Notes: generated by a model not told the origin, from the sequence alone. Shown: positions 33,736 to 42,848, counted from the stretch's first letter. The stretch: 64,000 nucleotides of DNA from an uncultured Roseibium sp. (GCF_963669205.1 NZ_OY769915.1:1462001-1526000); one strand, 5' to 3'. A program made the numbers and translations.

Positions 33736-34920
33736 GTGTCTGCAGACGAATTCTACCGTGAGCTGCCCAGCTTCTCCGATTTCAGCAATGTTGCGGATCT
33801 GGAAGACTACCGGGCCGTTCCCGACGACTGGTACGTCCTGACCGCGGATATCGTGAGCTCGGGAAAAGCCGTTTCGGAAGGGCGCTACAAGGACGTCAAC
33901 ATGGTCGGCGCTGCCGTGATTGCGGCGGTGCTCAATAGTGTCGGGCGGGACCGCGCACCATTCGTCTTCGGCGGTGACGGGGCCACGTTGCTGGTGCCGC
34001 ACAAGGATCTGCAGAAGGGGCGGGAAGCGCTGGCTGGCGTCGTCGGTCTGGCACGGCAGGTAATGGAGCTCGAGCTTCGCGCCGCCGCGATCCCCGTTGC
34101 CGATATCCGCGCTGCCGGCGGGGACATCCGATTGCGGAAATACCTGCTGAGCCCGGGCAATCACCTGGCCATGATCGTTGGAGACGGTCTGGGGATCTCC
34201 GACACGCTCCTGAAAGACCCGGAAGCCGTCAAGCCCTATGCCATACGGGCCGAGGATGCCGAACTGCCGCCGCTGGACGGCCTGTCCTGCCGCTGGGAAC
34301 CCCTGCCGGCCCTCAACGGCAACATCGTTTCGCTGATCATGAAGCCGGCCGGACGCAAATCCCTGACCGAACTGATGGACAGGGTGGCCGGCGAACTCGG
34401 TTTCAATCCCCTTCTCGACGACACCCGGACCCGGATGGCGGACGAGGCGCATCTGAAGTTCCGGTTTCCGCCGAGAGGCCTCGGCCTCGAGGTCAACCTG
34501 ACCTCTGCCCGCAATCTTGCAAAAGGCTGGGTGAAGACCTCTGTCGAATGCTTCTTTTTCGTCTGGAGCTACGCGACGGGTTTCAAGGTTGGACCGTTCG
34601 ATCCGAAGAAATATTTCAAGGAACTCAGTCTCAACACTGATCACCGAAAGGTCGGCGACAGTCTGCAACTGGTTCTGGATCTGTCGTCATCGCAGCTGGA
34701 ATCCCTGCGGTCCTGTCTTGCCACCGCGTTCGAAGAGGGCGACGCGGTCTTCGGACTGCATGTCTCCAGCGAAGCCCTGATGACCTGCTTTGTGCAGGAT
34801 ATCGGCAACAGCCAGCATATCCACTTCGTGGACGGTTCGAATGGAGGCCTGTCTCTTGCGGCGGCAGAGTTTAAGGAAAGGCAGGCGGAGCTGGCCCGCG
34901 CCCGGCTTCGTGCTTCCTGA
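33736..34920 (+). CDS. DUF3095 domain protein with cyclase-like residue pattern
   Basis: The 394-residue product matches DUF3095 from near its N-terminus (DEFYRELPSFSDF) to its end. GTG 33736 is chosen (GAGGGGG 7 nt upstream); ATG 33682 would add 18 residues. The function is unknown. Two segments resemble class III nucleotidyl cyclases: LTADIVSSG with Asp38, and FVFGGDGATLLVP with Asp81 in a predicted beta hairpin, about 43 residues apart. Asn and Gly in VNMVGAAVI lie between. The C-terminal half is of unknown fold. The gene is convergent with an EAL-domain gene. Confidence 0.8.
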   Translation: MSADEFYRELPSFSDFSNVADLEDYRAVPDDWYVLTADIVSSGKAVSEGRYKDVNMVGAAVIAAVLNSVGRDRAPFVFGGDGATLLVPHKDLQKGREALAGVVGLARQVMELELRAAAIPVADIRAAGGDIRLRKYLLSPGNHLAMIVGDGLGISDTLLKDPEAVKPYAIRAEDAELPPLDGLSCRWEPLPALNGNIVSLIMKPAGRKSLTELMDRVAGELGFNPLLDDTRTRMADEAHLKFRFPPRGLGLEVNLTSARNLAKGWVKTSVECFFFVWSYATGFKVGPFDPKKYFKELSLNTDHRKVGDSLQLVLDLSSSQLESLRSCLATAFEEGDAVFGLHVSSEALMTCFVQDIGNSQHIHFVDGSNGGLSLAAAEFKERQAELARARLRAS

Positions 34921-34939
34921 CAAGATCCGCCGTGTTGTC

Positions 34940-37228
34940 TCAGCCGGTCGCGGAACTTCTTCCGTCTATCGCGCTCAGGGGGGCGGCGAATTTGTTCTTC
35001 AGGATCATCGCACCCAGTTGGGTCTCCGGTACGGCCTTTGAAACCAGAAAGCCCTGGATCACGTCGCAGCCGTGCTCTTTGAGCCACATGCGTTCGCCCT
35101 CGGTTTCAACGCCTTCTGCGAGTACGCTGATATCAAGGCTCTTGGCAAGATTGATAAGGGCGCTGGTGAACTTCTGCAGATCTGGCTTGGTATCGACATC
35201 CGAGACAAAACTGCGGTCGATCTTGACCCGGTTGATGTTCAGGTCCCTGAGACTGGAGATGCTTGAATGGCCCGTTCCGAAATCATCGAGTTCGATGAAG
35301 TATCCGAGATCGGACAGGTGCGCGATATTGGACTTGATCGGTGCGGCCTTGTCTTCGTCGATCATCACGGCTTCGAGAATTTCAAGGCTGACCAGGGAAG
35401 GGTCGAGGTCGAAGCCGATGACCTGTTGGTGAAGGCTCTCCACGGCTTTTGAATTGCTCAGGATGTCTGCCGAAATGTTGAGCCCGAAGTGTACATCGCG
35501 CGGGGACGAGCCCGCGAGTGATGCGGCAAACTCAAGTGTCTTCCGGCGGACAATGTCTTCGATCCGTTCCATGTACCCGGCTTCCTGTGCTGCGGGCAGG
35601 AAGTAACCCGGATAGTGGACCTTGTCGCTGTCCAGCCAGCGAACGAGAGCTTCGGCTCCGATCACGTCGCCGGTGTTGAGATCAATCTGCGGCTGAAACC
35701 AGGGCACCACATCGCCGCGATCCAGCGCTTTCAGGAGCTGTTTGGCGATTTCACCGTTTTCTTCAAATGCGATCCGCATCTCGGAGGTGAAGCGGGCGAA
35801 TTTGCGCGGCGCCTTTTGCTTGGCCGAACGCAGAGCCAGTTCCGCATCGACGAGCAACTGGTCCGAAACAGGATCGCCGGGCCTGTTGATGACCAGTCCC
35901 GCGTTCGATTCAAGAACCATTTTCTGGCTGTTGATCTCGCGTTCTGTTGCCAGGTCGCGGATAATCTTCGCAGGCAGCATTTCAAAGTCTGCCGTACCGG
36001 AGAGATTTGTCCGTAACAGCATGAACTCCGTGCCGCCGGTTCTGCACAGGAAGTCTTCCGGTTCCGCGTATTGCACGAGTTGTTCGGCGACATCCCGCAA
36101 TATAGTGTCACCGGACTGATCACCGTAATGATCGTTGATTTTCTTGAAGTGTCTGAGGTCCAGGATCAGGAGCCCCAGTTGGTCTTCGGTTTCACGGTCA
36201 GCCAGGGAGCGCAGCTTCTTCAGCAGCGCACGCCGGTTCGGCAAGCCGGTCAGCGGATCGTGAAACCCGAGATTTTCGAACTCCTGCTGCGTGCGGTCGG
36301 CGAGCGCGCGGCTGAGGGCCACCGCGATTGCGAATGCCGCGATGATGACGAGGCCGCCGACGAGACCTGCAAGGGCAACCGCGAAGATCGTTTCCGCGCG
36401 CGTGTGCTGCAGGTCCGTGTGAAGGTAGTCGACGCTTTCCTGCCAAAGCGCGAATATCGAACGGACGAAGTCCGGCTGCACCGAATTCAGCTGTTCATTC
36501 TGGATGTCTGCGCCGGTTTCGCCCTTGATCGTCGAGGACAGCAGCTTCGCACCCGCCGACTGATAAACGAGGTTCGCAGACCGGTAGGCTGCAGCCTTGT
36601 CCTGGAGGGTTGCCGCGTTTGGTCCGCTGAGCCGGCTGAAATGTTGCTTCGTGGCGCGCGACGCGTGGTCCGCAGCCACCTTGAAACTTCCTCCCTGCAC
36701 GGGCACGAGCATCTTGTCCCAGGTGTTGATCGCATCCTTGCCCGAGAGCATCCTGCCGTTTTGCACCATTACCGACGTTTCGATCACCACTGTCAGGAGC
36801 GTGTAGCTGATCAGATGCGGCAGCTCGGCGGTTTCGTAGGTCGATGCGGAACTCAGGTTTGACTGGTGTGCAATGAGCGAAGCGACCGACCTTGCCTTGC
36901 GAAGGGCGTCGGGAACGCTTGGTTCGTGCAGGAAGGCTGCAAATTCGGAAACGAGGCTCGCCTCTTTCGGAGCGGTGTCGAACGATGCGAGTTGCCGCAC
37001 GAGCATTTCCGTTGGCCGGCTGACCTCTCCGGTCAGCGCTTTCTCCTGCATGAGCGGCCCGAGCGCCTGAATGAGTTTCAGCCCCTCCAGACTTCGATCA
37101 ATCGAGCCGACGTCTTCGAATTTGCTGTGAAACCACAGGGATGCGAACAGCAGGCAGGGTGCCAGCAAAAAGACGATCAGACCTGTGAGCCAACCACGAA
37201 TATGCACTTTAGTGCCCCAAAACCACAT
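34940..37228 (-). CDS. Membrane-bound EAL phosphodiesterase with degenerate GGDEF domain
   Basis: This is a 762-residue protein: TM1 (about 14-33), a periplasmic sensor of about 240 residues, TM2 (about 283-306), a GGDEF domain (about 325-480) and an EAL domain (about 500-745). The GGDEF motif reads GGTEF and has no RxxD inhibitory site, so cyclase activity is unlikely. The EAL domain keeps its metal and catalytic residues: EALVRW, N in GLNISADIL, E in LEILEA, LDDFGTGHSS, K in VKIDRSF, AEGVET and the terminal QGF. It should degrade cyclic di-GMP under control of the periplasmic sensor. Confidence 0.9.
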   Translation of the reverse strand: MWFWGTKVHIRGWLTGLIVFLLAPCLLFASLWFHSKFEDVGSIDRSLEGLKLIQALGPLMQEKALTGEVSRPTEMLVRQLASFDTAPKEASLVSEFAAFLHEPSVPDALRKARSVASLIAHQSNLSSASTYETAELPHLISYTLLTVVIETSVMVQNGRMLSGKDAINTWDKMLVPVQGGSFKVAADHASRATKQHFSRLSGPNAATLQDKAAAYRSANLVYQSAGAKLLSSTIKGETGADIQNEQLNSVQPDFVRSIFALWQESVDYLHTDLQHTRAETIFAVALAGLVGGLVIIAAFAIAVALSRALADRTQQEFENLGFHDPLTGLPNRRALLKKLRSLADRETEDQLGLLILDLRHFKKINDHYGDQSGDTILRDVAEQLVQYAEPEDFLCRTGGTEFMLLRTNLSGTADFEMLPAKIIRDLATEREINSQKMVLESNAGLVINRPGDPVSDQLLVDAELALRSAKQKAPRKFARFTSEMRIAFEENGEIAKQLLKALDRGDVVPWFQPQIDLNTGDVIGAEALVRWLDSDKVHYPGYFLPAAQEAGYMERIEDIVRRKTLEFAASLAGSSPRDVHFGLNISADILSNSKAVESLHQQVIGFDLDPSLVSLEILEAVMIDEDKAAPIKSNIAHLSDLGYFIELDDFGTGHSSISSLRDLNINRVKIDRSFVSDVDTKPDLQKFTSALINLAKSLDISVLAEGVETEGERMWLKEHGCDVIQGFLVSKAVPETQLGAMILKNKFAAPLSAIDGRSSATG

Positions 37229-37522
37229 TTCTGCGGTGAATTGATAGAACCTGAGCCTTAAGGATTGGCAAAAATTTATAGAAGAAATACGATTTGTCTC
37301 AGTAATGATGAGCGGAAGAGTTCATTTTATTTTGATCTAACTCGGATGAAGATCTAAGATTTACTTAATAAAAAAATTTGGAAAGCTTCACGATTGGTTG
37401 AGGTTAGTCCGTTCATGCAATTATTCCGCCAGGCAGCAAATTTGCGCCAGGGCTTGAGCTTCCCTCCGCTTTGGCTTATCGCTCGCGCCTGATGTTTTTT
37501 CGCTGCAGATCTGGAAGTTTTC

Positions 37523-38608
37523 ATGTCGCACAACAGTTTTGGTCACTTGTTTCGCGTCACGACCTGGGGAGAAAGCCATGGTCCGGCGATAGGCTGCGTC
37601 ATCGATGGATGCCCGCCCCTGATCCCGCTGAGCGAAGCCGATATCCAGGGCTATATGGAAAAACGCAAGCCCGGACAGTCCCGCTTTACGACGCAGCGGC
37701 GCGAAGCGGATGAAGTGAAGATCCTGTCCGGCGTGATGGTTGACGAGGACGGCGTCCAGAAAACCACCGGGACGCCCATCTCGCTCCTGGTCGAGAACAC
37801 CGACCAGCGTTCGAAGGACTATTCCGAGATCAAGGACCGCTTCCGTCCGGGACACGCGGACTTCACCTACGACGCCAAATACGGAATCCGGGACTATCGC
37901 GGCGGTGGCCGCTCCTCGGCGCGCGAAACCGCCATGCGGGTCGCCGCCGGTGCGGTGGCCCGAAAGGTTCTGCAGGGTGTCACGGTCCGGGCCGCGCTGG
38001 TTCAGGTTGGTGAACGGAAGATCGATCGCGGCAACTGGAACTGGGCCGAGGTCGACAACAATCCGTTCTTTTCACCCGACGCCGATGCCGCCGCCAACTG
38101 GGCGGACTATCTCGATGGCGTGCGCAAGGCCGGGTCGTCGGTGGGGGCCGTGATCGAGGTTGTCGCCGAAGGCGTGCCCGCGGGCTGGGGCGCACCGATC
38201 TACGGCAAGCTGGATACCGATCTGGCGGCGGCCATGATGTCCATCAATGCCGTGAAGGGCGTCGAGATCGGCAACGGCTTTGAGGCCGCCAGCCTGACCG
38301 GCGAGGAAAATGCCGACGAGATCCGCGTGGACGATGTCGGCAGGCCGGTATTCCTGACCAACAATTCGGGCGGTGTTCTTGGCGGCATTTCAAACGGGGA
38401 TCCGCTGGTCGTGCGGTTCGCCGTCAAGCCGACCTCGTCCATCCTGACCGAGCGCAAGTCCATCACCCGCCAGGGCGAGGAAGTCGATGTCATGACAAAG
38501 GGACGCCACGACCCTTGCGTCGGAATTCGCGCGGTGCCGGTTGGTGAAGCCATGATGGCCTGTGTACTCGCCGACCACTTTCTGCGTCACAGGGGGCAGG
38601 TCGGCTAG
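37523..38608 (+). CDS. aroC: Chorismate synthase
   Basis: AroC converts EPSP to chorismate using reduced FMN, the last step of the shikimate pathway. The 361-residue product carries all three signatures: WGESHGPAIGCVIDGCP at 15-31, YRGGGRSSARETAMRVAAGA at about 124-143 and GRHDPCVGIRAVPVGEAM near 331. GGAAG is upstream of the ATG. The 294 bp before it are AT-rich at 37290-37380 and hold no gene; a promoter is likely there. In many Rhizobiales aroC neighbours fabI and a histidine phosphatase, as approximately here. Confidence 0.96.
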   Translation: MSHNSFGHLFRVTTWGESHGPAIGCVIDGCPPLIPLSEADIQGYMEKRKPGQSRFTTQRREADEVKILSGVMVDEDGVQKTTGTPISLLVENTDQRSKDYSEIKDRFRPGHADFTYDAKYGIRDYRGGGRSSARETAMRVAAGAVARKVLQGVTVRAALVQVGERKIDRGNWNWAEVDNNPFFSPDADAAANWADYLDGVRKAGSSVGAVIEVVAEGVPAGWGAPIYGKLDTDLAAAMMSINAVKGVEIGNGFEAASLTGEENADEIRVDDVGRPVFLTNNSGGVLGGISNGDPLVVRFAVKPTSSILTERKSITRQGEEVDVMTKGRHDPCVGIRAVPVGEAMMACVLADHFLRHRGQVG

Positions 38609-38626
38609 GCAAAAGTCTTTCGCAAC

Positions 38627-39391
38627 TCAAAAGACCGCAAGGCGCAAGAGGCCTGCGCTTGCGAATGCCACGAGCAGGTAAAGGCAGGCCCGCCGGTATG
38701 TCTGATCGAGACTGCGGCTGAACAGCTTGCTGCCTACCAGGACACCCGCGAGGACGAGAGGGGAAAAGACCGCCCCGCGCGTAATCGCGTCCCCTTCAAG
38801 AACGCCGAACAGGTAAAGCGTCACGGACGACGTCAGCATTCCGAAGAACAGGTAAAGCACGAGGGACCCGCGCATTTCCCGCGCCTTCTTCGGCGAGGCC
38901 AGGACATAAAGGGCGATCACCATACCCCCGACTGCGGCCAGTCCGCTGACAATGCCGGCTGCAATGCCCGTGGCCGGCAGGGCGACCTTCTGCGATGCGG
39001 GAAGGATATTGATCTTCATGAGCTGAAGGATCGTGAGCGAAAGCACGATCACGAGTGCGATCAGTTTGGAAAGGTCAACGTCGATGCTCGTGGTCAGGGC
39101 GAGGCCGAGCGGCACGCCGAGGGCACTGCAGATCGCGAGGATGGCCGCGGTTCCAATGTCGGCGTCTCTCAGGCCGCCGCGGAACATGGCGAGGCTCGCC
39201 GCGGCCTCCAGGAGAAAGCAGACCGGGATCAGTTCGACCGGCGGAATGAAGACGACGATGCTGGCCATCAGAACCGCCGACAGACCGAATCCCGCAAAGC
39301 CGCGCACCAGCCCTGCGATGAATACGATCACGGCACAAATGATGAGTTGCGTCGGCGGCAGTCCGGTCCAGACGCTCAGATCCTCTAGCAT
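38627..39391 (-). CDS. TSUP (TauE/SafE) family membrane transporter
   Basis: The 254-residue protein has about eight TM segments and the two repeated halves of the TauE/SafE family. Glycine-rich FIAGLVRGFAGFGLS (about 24-38) and GIAAGIVSGLAAVGGMVIALY (about 142-162) are the duplicated motifs. The family moves sulfonates, sulfite or small organic anions. AGAGGAC precedes the ATG. It is divergent from a LysR gene with a strong operator in the 95 bp gap, so it is a likely target of that regulator. Confidence 0.88.
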   Translation of the reverse strand: MLEDLSVWTGLPPTQLIICAVIVFIAGLVRGFAGFGLSAVLMASIVVFIPPVELIPVCFLLEAAASLAMFRGGLRDADIGTAAILAICSALGVPLGLALTTSIDVDLSKLIALVIVLSLTILQLMKINILPASQKVALPATGIAAGIVSGLAAVGGMVIALYVLASPKKAREMRGSLVLYLFFGMLTSSVTLYLFGVLEGDAITRGAVFSPLVLAGVLVGSKLFSRSLDQTYRRACLYLLVAFASAGLLRLAVF

Positions 39392-39456
39392 GGGTCCTCT
39401 TCCGATTGGACGAGAAGCCTTCTAGCAGGCTGCATAAACGCAAGTAAATAATCGAA

Positions 39457-39477
39457 ATTGCAGACCGGAGCTGCAAT
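39457..39477. promoter_or_regulatory. LysR-type operator between the TSUP and LysR genes
   Basis: ATTGCAG-N7-CTGCAAT is a perfect 21 bp interrupted palindrome ending 9 bp before the LysR start codon. It contains the T-N11-A pattern of LysR sites. A further AATGCAG follows. Autoregulation and control of the divergent TSUP gene are inferred. Confidence 0.7.
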
Positions 39478-39486
39478 AATGCAGTC

Positions 39487-40335
39487 ATGAACTGGGAAAA
39501 TCTGAAATACCTCCTCGCCTTCTATCGCGCCGGATCCCTGTCTTCTGCAGCTGCTCGTTTGGGCGTCGATGCCACGACGGTATCCCGGCGCTTGACGGCG
39601 CTGCAAAAGGAAATCGGGACACAGTTGCTGGAAAGATCCGCCAGCGGCTCTCTGGAACTGACCTCCGCCGGCCAGAAGGCGGTGACCCACGGCGAAACGC
39701 TGGAGACCTCCCTCAACGCGCTGACCTCGGAACTGACGGGAGCCGGGCTGGCTGAAGAGGGCATGGTCCGGGTTTCGTCGGTGCCCGTGGTCAATACCAG
39801 GATACTGATGCCGCGGGTCAGTGGCTTTTGCCGGCGGCATCCCGGAATTGAGTTGCACCTGGCCTCCGAGATACGGAACGTCAGCCTGACGCGGCGGGAA
39901 ACCGACATGGCGATCCGGCTCGGCCGTCCCCGTGACGGCGGGCAGAACGTGACCGCGCGGCGGATTGCGGTGCTCGAACACGCCGCCTACGGACCGGCTG
40001 GCGCTGCCGCCGGGGACCTGCCCTGGATCACGTATCACGAGAACATGAGCTTCCTGCCACAGGCGCGCTGGATGGCCGATCATCTGAAGGGTGAGGGGGC
40101 TGCGATCGCCAGGATCCGTCCAAGTGATCTGGAGGGAGTTATTGAAGCGGTTGCAGCGGGCATCGGACGATCCATCATCCCGAAAAGGCTCGCCGGGACG
40201 GATCATCGCCTCCAGGTGCTGGACGAGCCGAAGCCGGACCTGCAGCGCGAGGTCTGGCTGATGCAGCATGCCGATCAGGCCGGACTTGCCCGCATGCTGG
40301 CCGTCAGCCGATGGATCGAAGAGCTGTTTTCCTGA
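39487..40335 (+). CDS. LysR family transcriptional regulator
   Basis: This 282-residue regulator has an N-terminal winged helix-turn-helix (about 1-60). It starts MNWENLKYLLAFYRAGS, with recognition segment LGVDATTVSRRLTALQKEIG, followed by the linker helix and an effector-binding domain (about 88-280). The N-terminal form (NWENL, VDATTVSRR) is that of the subgroup often annotated as LysR regulators of small divergent operons. The ligand is unknown. The perfect palindrome at 39457-39477 is the likely binding site. Confidence 0.9.
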   Translation: MNWENLKYLLAFYRAGSLSSAAARLGVDATTVSRRLTALQKEIGTQLLERSASGSLELTSAGQKAVTHGETLETSLNALTSELTGAGLAEEGMVRVSSVPVVNTRILMPRVSGFCRRHPGIELHLASEIRNVSLTRRETDMAIRLGRPRDGGQNVTARRIAVLEHAAYGPAGAAAGDLPWITYHENMSFLPQARWMADHLKGEGAAIARIRPSDLEGVIEAVAAGIGRSIIPKRLAGTDHRLQVLDEPKPDLQREVWLMQHADQAGLARMLAVSRWIEELFS

Positions 40336-40479
40336 GCCTTGCCTTTGCGATATCCGCACGGCTGGCGTGCGCGCCGGTCTGTTACAAACCGTTACAGAAA
40401 ATCCCGCCGGACCTGGTGGAACTTGACTAAGATGATCGCGGGATTGCGTACACATTCGCACAATTCAGGGAGCAACGTG

Positions 40480-41385
40480 ATGAACGACATGACCCCGGTC
40501 CGTCGCAAGACGGCGAAGGACTTTCCCCAGGAACTGCTGGACCTCTACGATTACTATGCCCATGGCAAGATCACGAAACGTGAATTCCTGAACGGTGCGG
40601 CAAAGTTCGCCGTTGCGGGCGTGACGGCGGCCATGCTCCTCGATCAGCTGTCGCCCGACTACGCGCTTGCCCAGCAGGTCGACCCTGATGATGCGTCCAT
40701 AGAAACCCAGCGGATCACGTATCCGTCGCCGAACGGCCATGGCGAGGTGAATGCCTATCTGGTGAAACCCGCAGGGGCGACCGGAAAGCTGCCGGCGGTG
40801 CTGGTGATACACGAGAACCGCGGCCTCAACCCCTATATCGAGGACGTTGCCCGCCGGCTCGGCAAGGCCGGGTTCATGGCGATGGCGCCAGACGGCCTGA
40901 CATCGGTCGGCGGCTATCCGGGCACAGACGACAAGGGGCGTGAACTGCAGCGCACCGTCGACAGGGAAAAGCTCCTGAACGACTTCTTCGCAGGCTTCGA
41001 GTATCTGCTCAACAGCGACGACAGCACGGGTAAGGTTGGCGCGGTCGGCTTCTGCTATGGCGGCGGTGTCGTCAACGCGATCGCGGTTGCCTATCCGGAA
41101 CTGGCCGCCGGCGTGCCGTTCTACGGACGTCAGGCGGACGCGGCCGATGTCCCGAACATCCAGGCGCCGCTCATGCTGCAGTTTGCCGAACTGGATGAAC
41201 GCATCAATGCCGGCTGGCCAGCCTACGAGGAAGCGCTCAAGGTGAACGGCAAGGACTACGTCGCCCACATGTATCCGGGCGTCAATCATGGGTTCCACAA
41301 CGACACGACGCCGCGTTTCGACCCGGAGGCCGCCAAGCTAGCGGAGGAACGCACGGTCGCGTTCTTCAAGGAACACCTGATGTAG
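40480..41385 (+). CDS. Dienelactone hydrolase family protein, exported or membrane anchored
   Basis: The 301-residue protein has an N-terminal hydrophobic segment (about 38-52) behind TKREFLNG, which resembles a Tat motif with KR in place of RR. An alpha/beta hydrolase domain follows. The DLH triad is visible: Cys in VGFCYGGG, Asp in AELDERINAG and His in VNHGFHND; HENRGLNPYIEDVARR is typical. It would hydrolyse an ester or lactone; the true substrate is unknown. ATG 40480 (AGGGAG upstream) is chosen over a frame starting at 40339. A bidirectional terminator follows. Confidence 0.87.
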   Translation: MNDMTPVRRKTAKDFPQELLDLYDYYAHGKITKREFLNGAAKFAVAGVTAAMLLDQLSPDYALAQQVDPDDASIETQRITYPSPNGHGEVNAYLVKPAGATGKLPAVLVIHENRGLNPYIEDVARRLGKAGFMAMAPDGLTSVGGYPGTDDKGRELQRTVDREKLLNDFFAGFEYLLNSDDSTGKVGAVGFCYGGGVVNAIAVAYPELAAGVPFYGRQADAADVPNIQAPLMLQFAELDERINAGWPAYEEALKVNGKDYVAHMYPGVNHGFHNDTTPRFDPEAAKLAEERTVAFFKEHLM

Positions 41386-41394
41386 AATGGAAAA

Positions 41395-41423
41395 CGGGTG
41401 CGGGATTCCTTATCCCGCACCCG
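41395..41423. terminator. Bidirectional Rho-independent terminator
   Basis: An 11 bp perfect stem, CGGGTGCGGGA/TCCCGCACCCG, with loop TTCCTTA. On the minus strand it is followed by TTTT, so it terminates the ribB-like gene. On the plus strand a weaker CTTGCTTTC follows the dienelactone hydrolase gene. Confidence 0.85.
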
Positions 41424-41450
41424 CTTGCTTTCAAGGGTCTTTCCTCAGCA

Positions 41451-42770
41451 TCAGGTGTCGAGGATCTCCGTCTCGTCGATCTTGATGTCGAACCCTTCCA
41501 GGCCGACATAGTGCCGCTCGCGCGAGGCCAGCAGGCGAATTGAACTGACGCCGAGATCTTTCAGGATCTGCGCGCCGAGACCCACTTCACGCCATTGTTC
41601 CTGCCGCGCCTGCGCCGAGCCGTGTTCTTCCGTGTCGGCAGCTTCGAAATCCGAACGGGCACGCCGCGACTGGCGCGCGACCCCGACCGATCCTTCTCTC
41701 AGGAAAACGATGACGCCGCGCCCGCGCTCGGCGAAGTGTGTCATGATCTGGTCAAGAGGCCGTGCCTCGCCGAACACGTCGTCCAGGACCGATTCAAGCT
41801 GCAGCCGCACCGGCACGCTGCGTCCGTCCAGAATGTCTCCGTAGACGATGGCAAGGTGGTGCATTTGATCATAGGGCGTTGAATAGGTCATTGCGTAAGC
41901 AGGGCCTGCAATGGTGTCGACCGGTTGCTCGTTCACGCGCTCGACCATGCGTTCGGTGCGCTGACGCCAGGCGATCAGGTCCGAGACCGACACCATCTTG
42001 AGATCGTGTTCGGACGCGAATTCCGCCACTTGTGTCCCGCGCTTGACGGTGCCGTCGTCATTGACGAGCTCGCTGATCACGCCGACCTCTTCAAGGCCTG
42101 AAAGGCGGCACAGATCAACGGCCGCTTCCGTATGCCCGGAGCGCATCATCACGCCGCCTTCCTTGGCGACCAGCGGGAAGATGTGGCCGGGCCGGACAAA
42201 ATCGTCGGCAGCGACATTCGGGTTCGCGAGCGCATGGACGGTCGCGCAACGTTCTTCCGCGGAAATGCCTGTCGTGAGTCCCTGCCGGTAGTCGACGGAG
42301 ATGGTGAAGGCGGTCGCAAGCGGCGCGTCGTTTTCCGCCACCATCGGGTCGAGGCGCAGCCGGCGCGCATTGGCGACCGTCATCGGTGCGCAGATGATGC
42401 CGGATGTGTGCCGGACCATGAAGGCCATCTGTTCGGAGGTGATCTTGGACGCCGCGACGATCAGGTCGCCTTCGTTTTCGCGGTCGTCATCGTCGGTCAC
42501 GACCACCATTTCTCCACGTTCAAACGCGCGGATTGCTTCTGCGACACGGGCCTGGGACACGGGATGCTCCTTGGTTGTGGACAGTCCGAGAAAATCATTG
42601 GGCGTGACGGCGCCATCGGTCGCGATGGCAATCTTGCGGGCCATGTCCCGCGATACCCAGACATTCGGATCGTTGCAAAGGGCCGATACAGACGCAGGCG
42701 ACAAGTCGGCGCGGCGCGCGAATGCACTCCGTCCTTCTCCAGTCTGCAAAAGCCATTGATCGAGTCTCAT
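41451..42770 (-). CDS. ribB: HTH-RibB-degenerate RibA fusion (3,4-dihydroxy-2-butanone-4-phosphate synthase)
   Basis: This 439-residue protein has three parts. Residues 1-65 form a Cro/C1-type helix-turn-helix (AFARRADLSPASVSALCNDP). Residues about 70-270 are RibB with the full catalytic set: DDDDRENEGDLIVAA, RHTSGIICAPM, FTISVD, RPGHIFPL and RSGHTEAAVDL. The C-terminal part is RibA-like but has lost the zinc Cys residues (SEC and CDC positions are not Cys) and other GTP cyclohydrolase II residues. It should make the four-carbon riboflavin precursor only. ATG 42770 is chosen over TTG 42806. The HTH suggests autoregulation or DNA binding (inference). Confidence 0.88.
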   Translation of the reverse strand: MRLDQWLLQTGEGRSAFARRADLSPASVSALCNDPNVWVSRDMARKIAIATDGAVTPNDFLGLSTTKEHPVSQARVAEAIRAFERGEMVVVTDDDDRENEGDLIVAASKITSEQMAFMVRHTSGIICAPMTVANARRLRLDPMVAENDAPLATAFTISVDYRQGLTTGISAEERCATVHALANPNVAADDFVRPGHIFPLVAKEGGVMMRSGHTEAAVDLCRLSGLEEVGVISELVNDDGTVKRGTQVAEFASEHDLKMVSVSDLIAWRQRTERMVERVNEQPVDTIAGPAYAMTYSTPYDQMHHLAIVYGDILDGRSVPVRLQLESVLDDVFGEARPLDQIMTHFAERGRGVIVFLREGSVGVARQSRRARSDFEAADTEEHGSAQARQEQWREVGLGAQILKDLGVSSIRLLASRERHYVGLEGFDIKIDETEILDT

Positions 42771-42848
42771 CTTCACGCATATACGCGCGAACGAATTCAG
42801 TCTCAAGAGAAACTTGGAAGAAATTTCAGTGACACTGAAAGAGACTAT

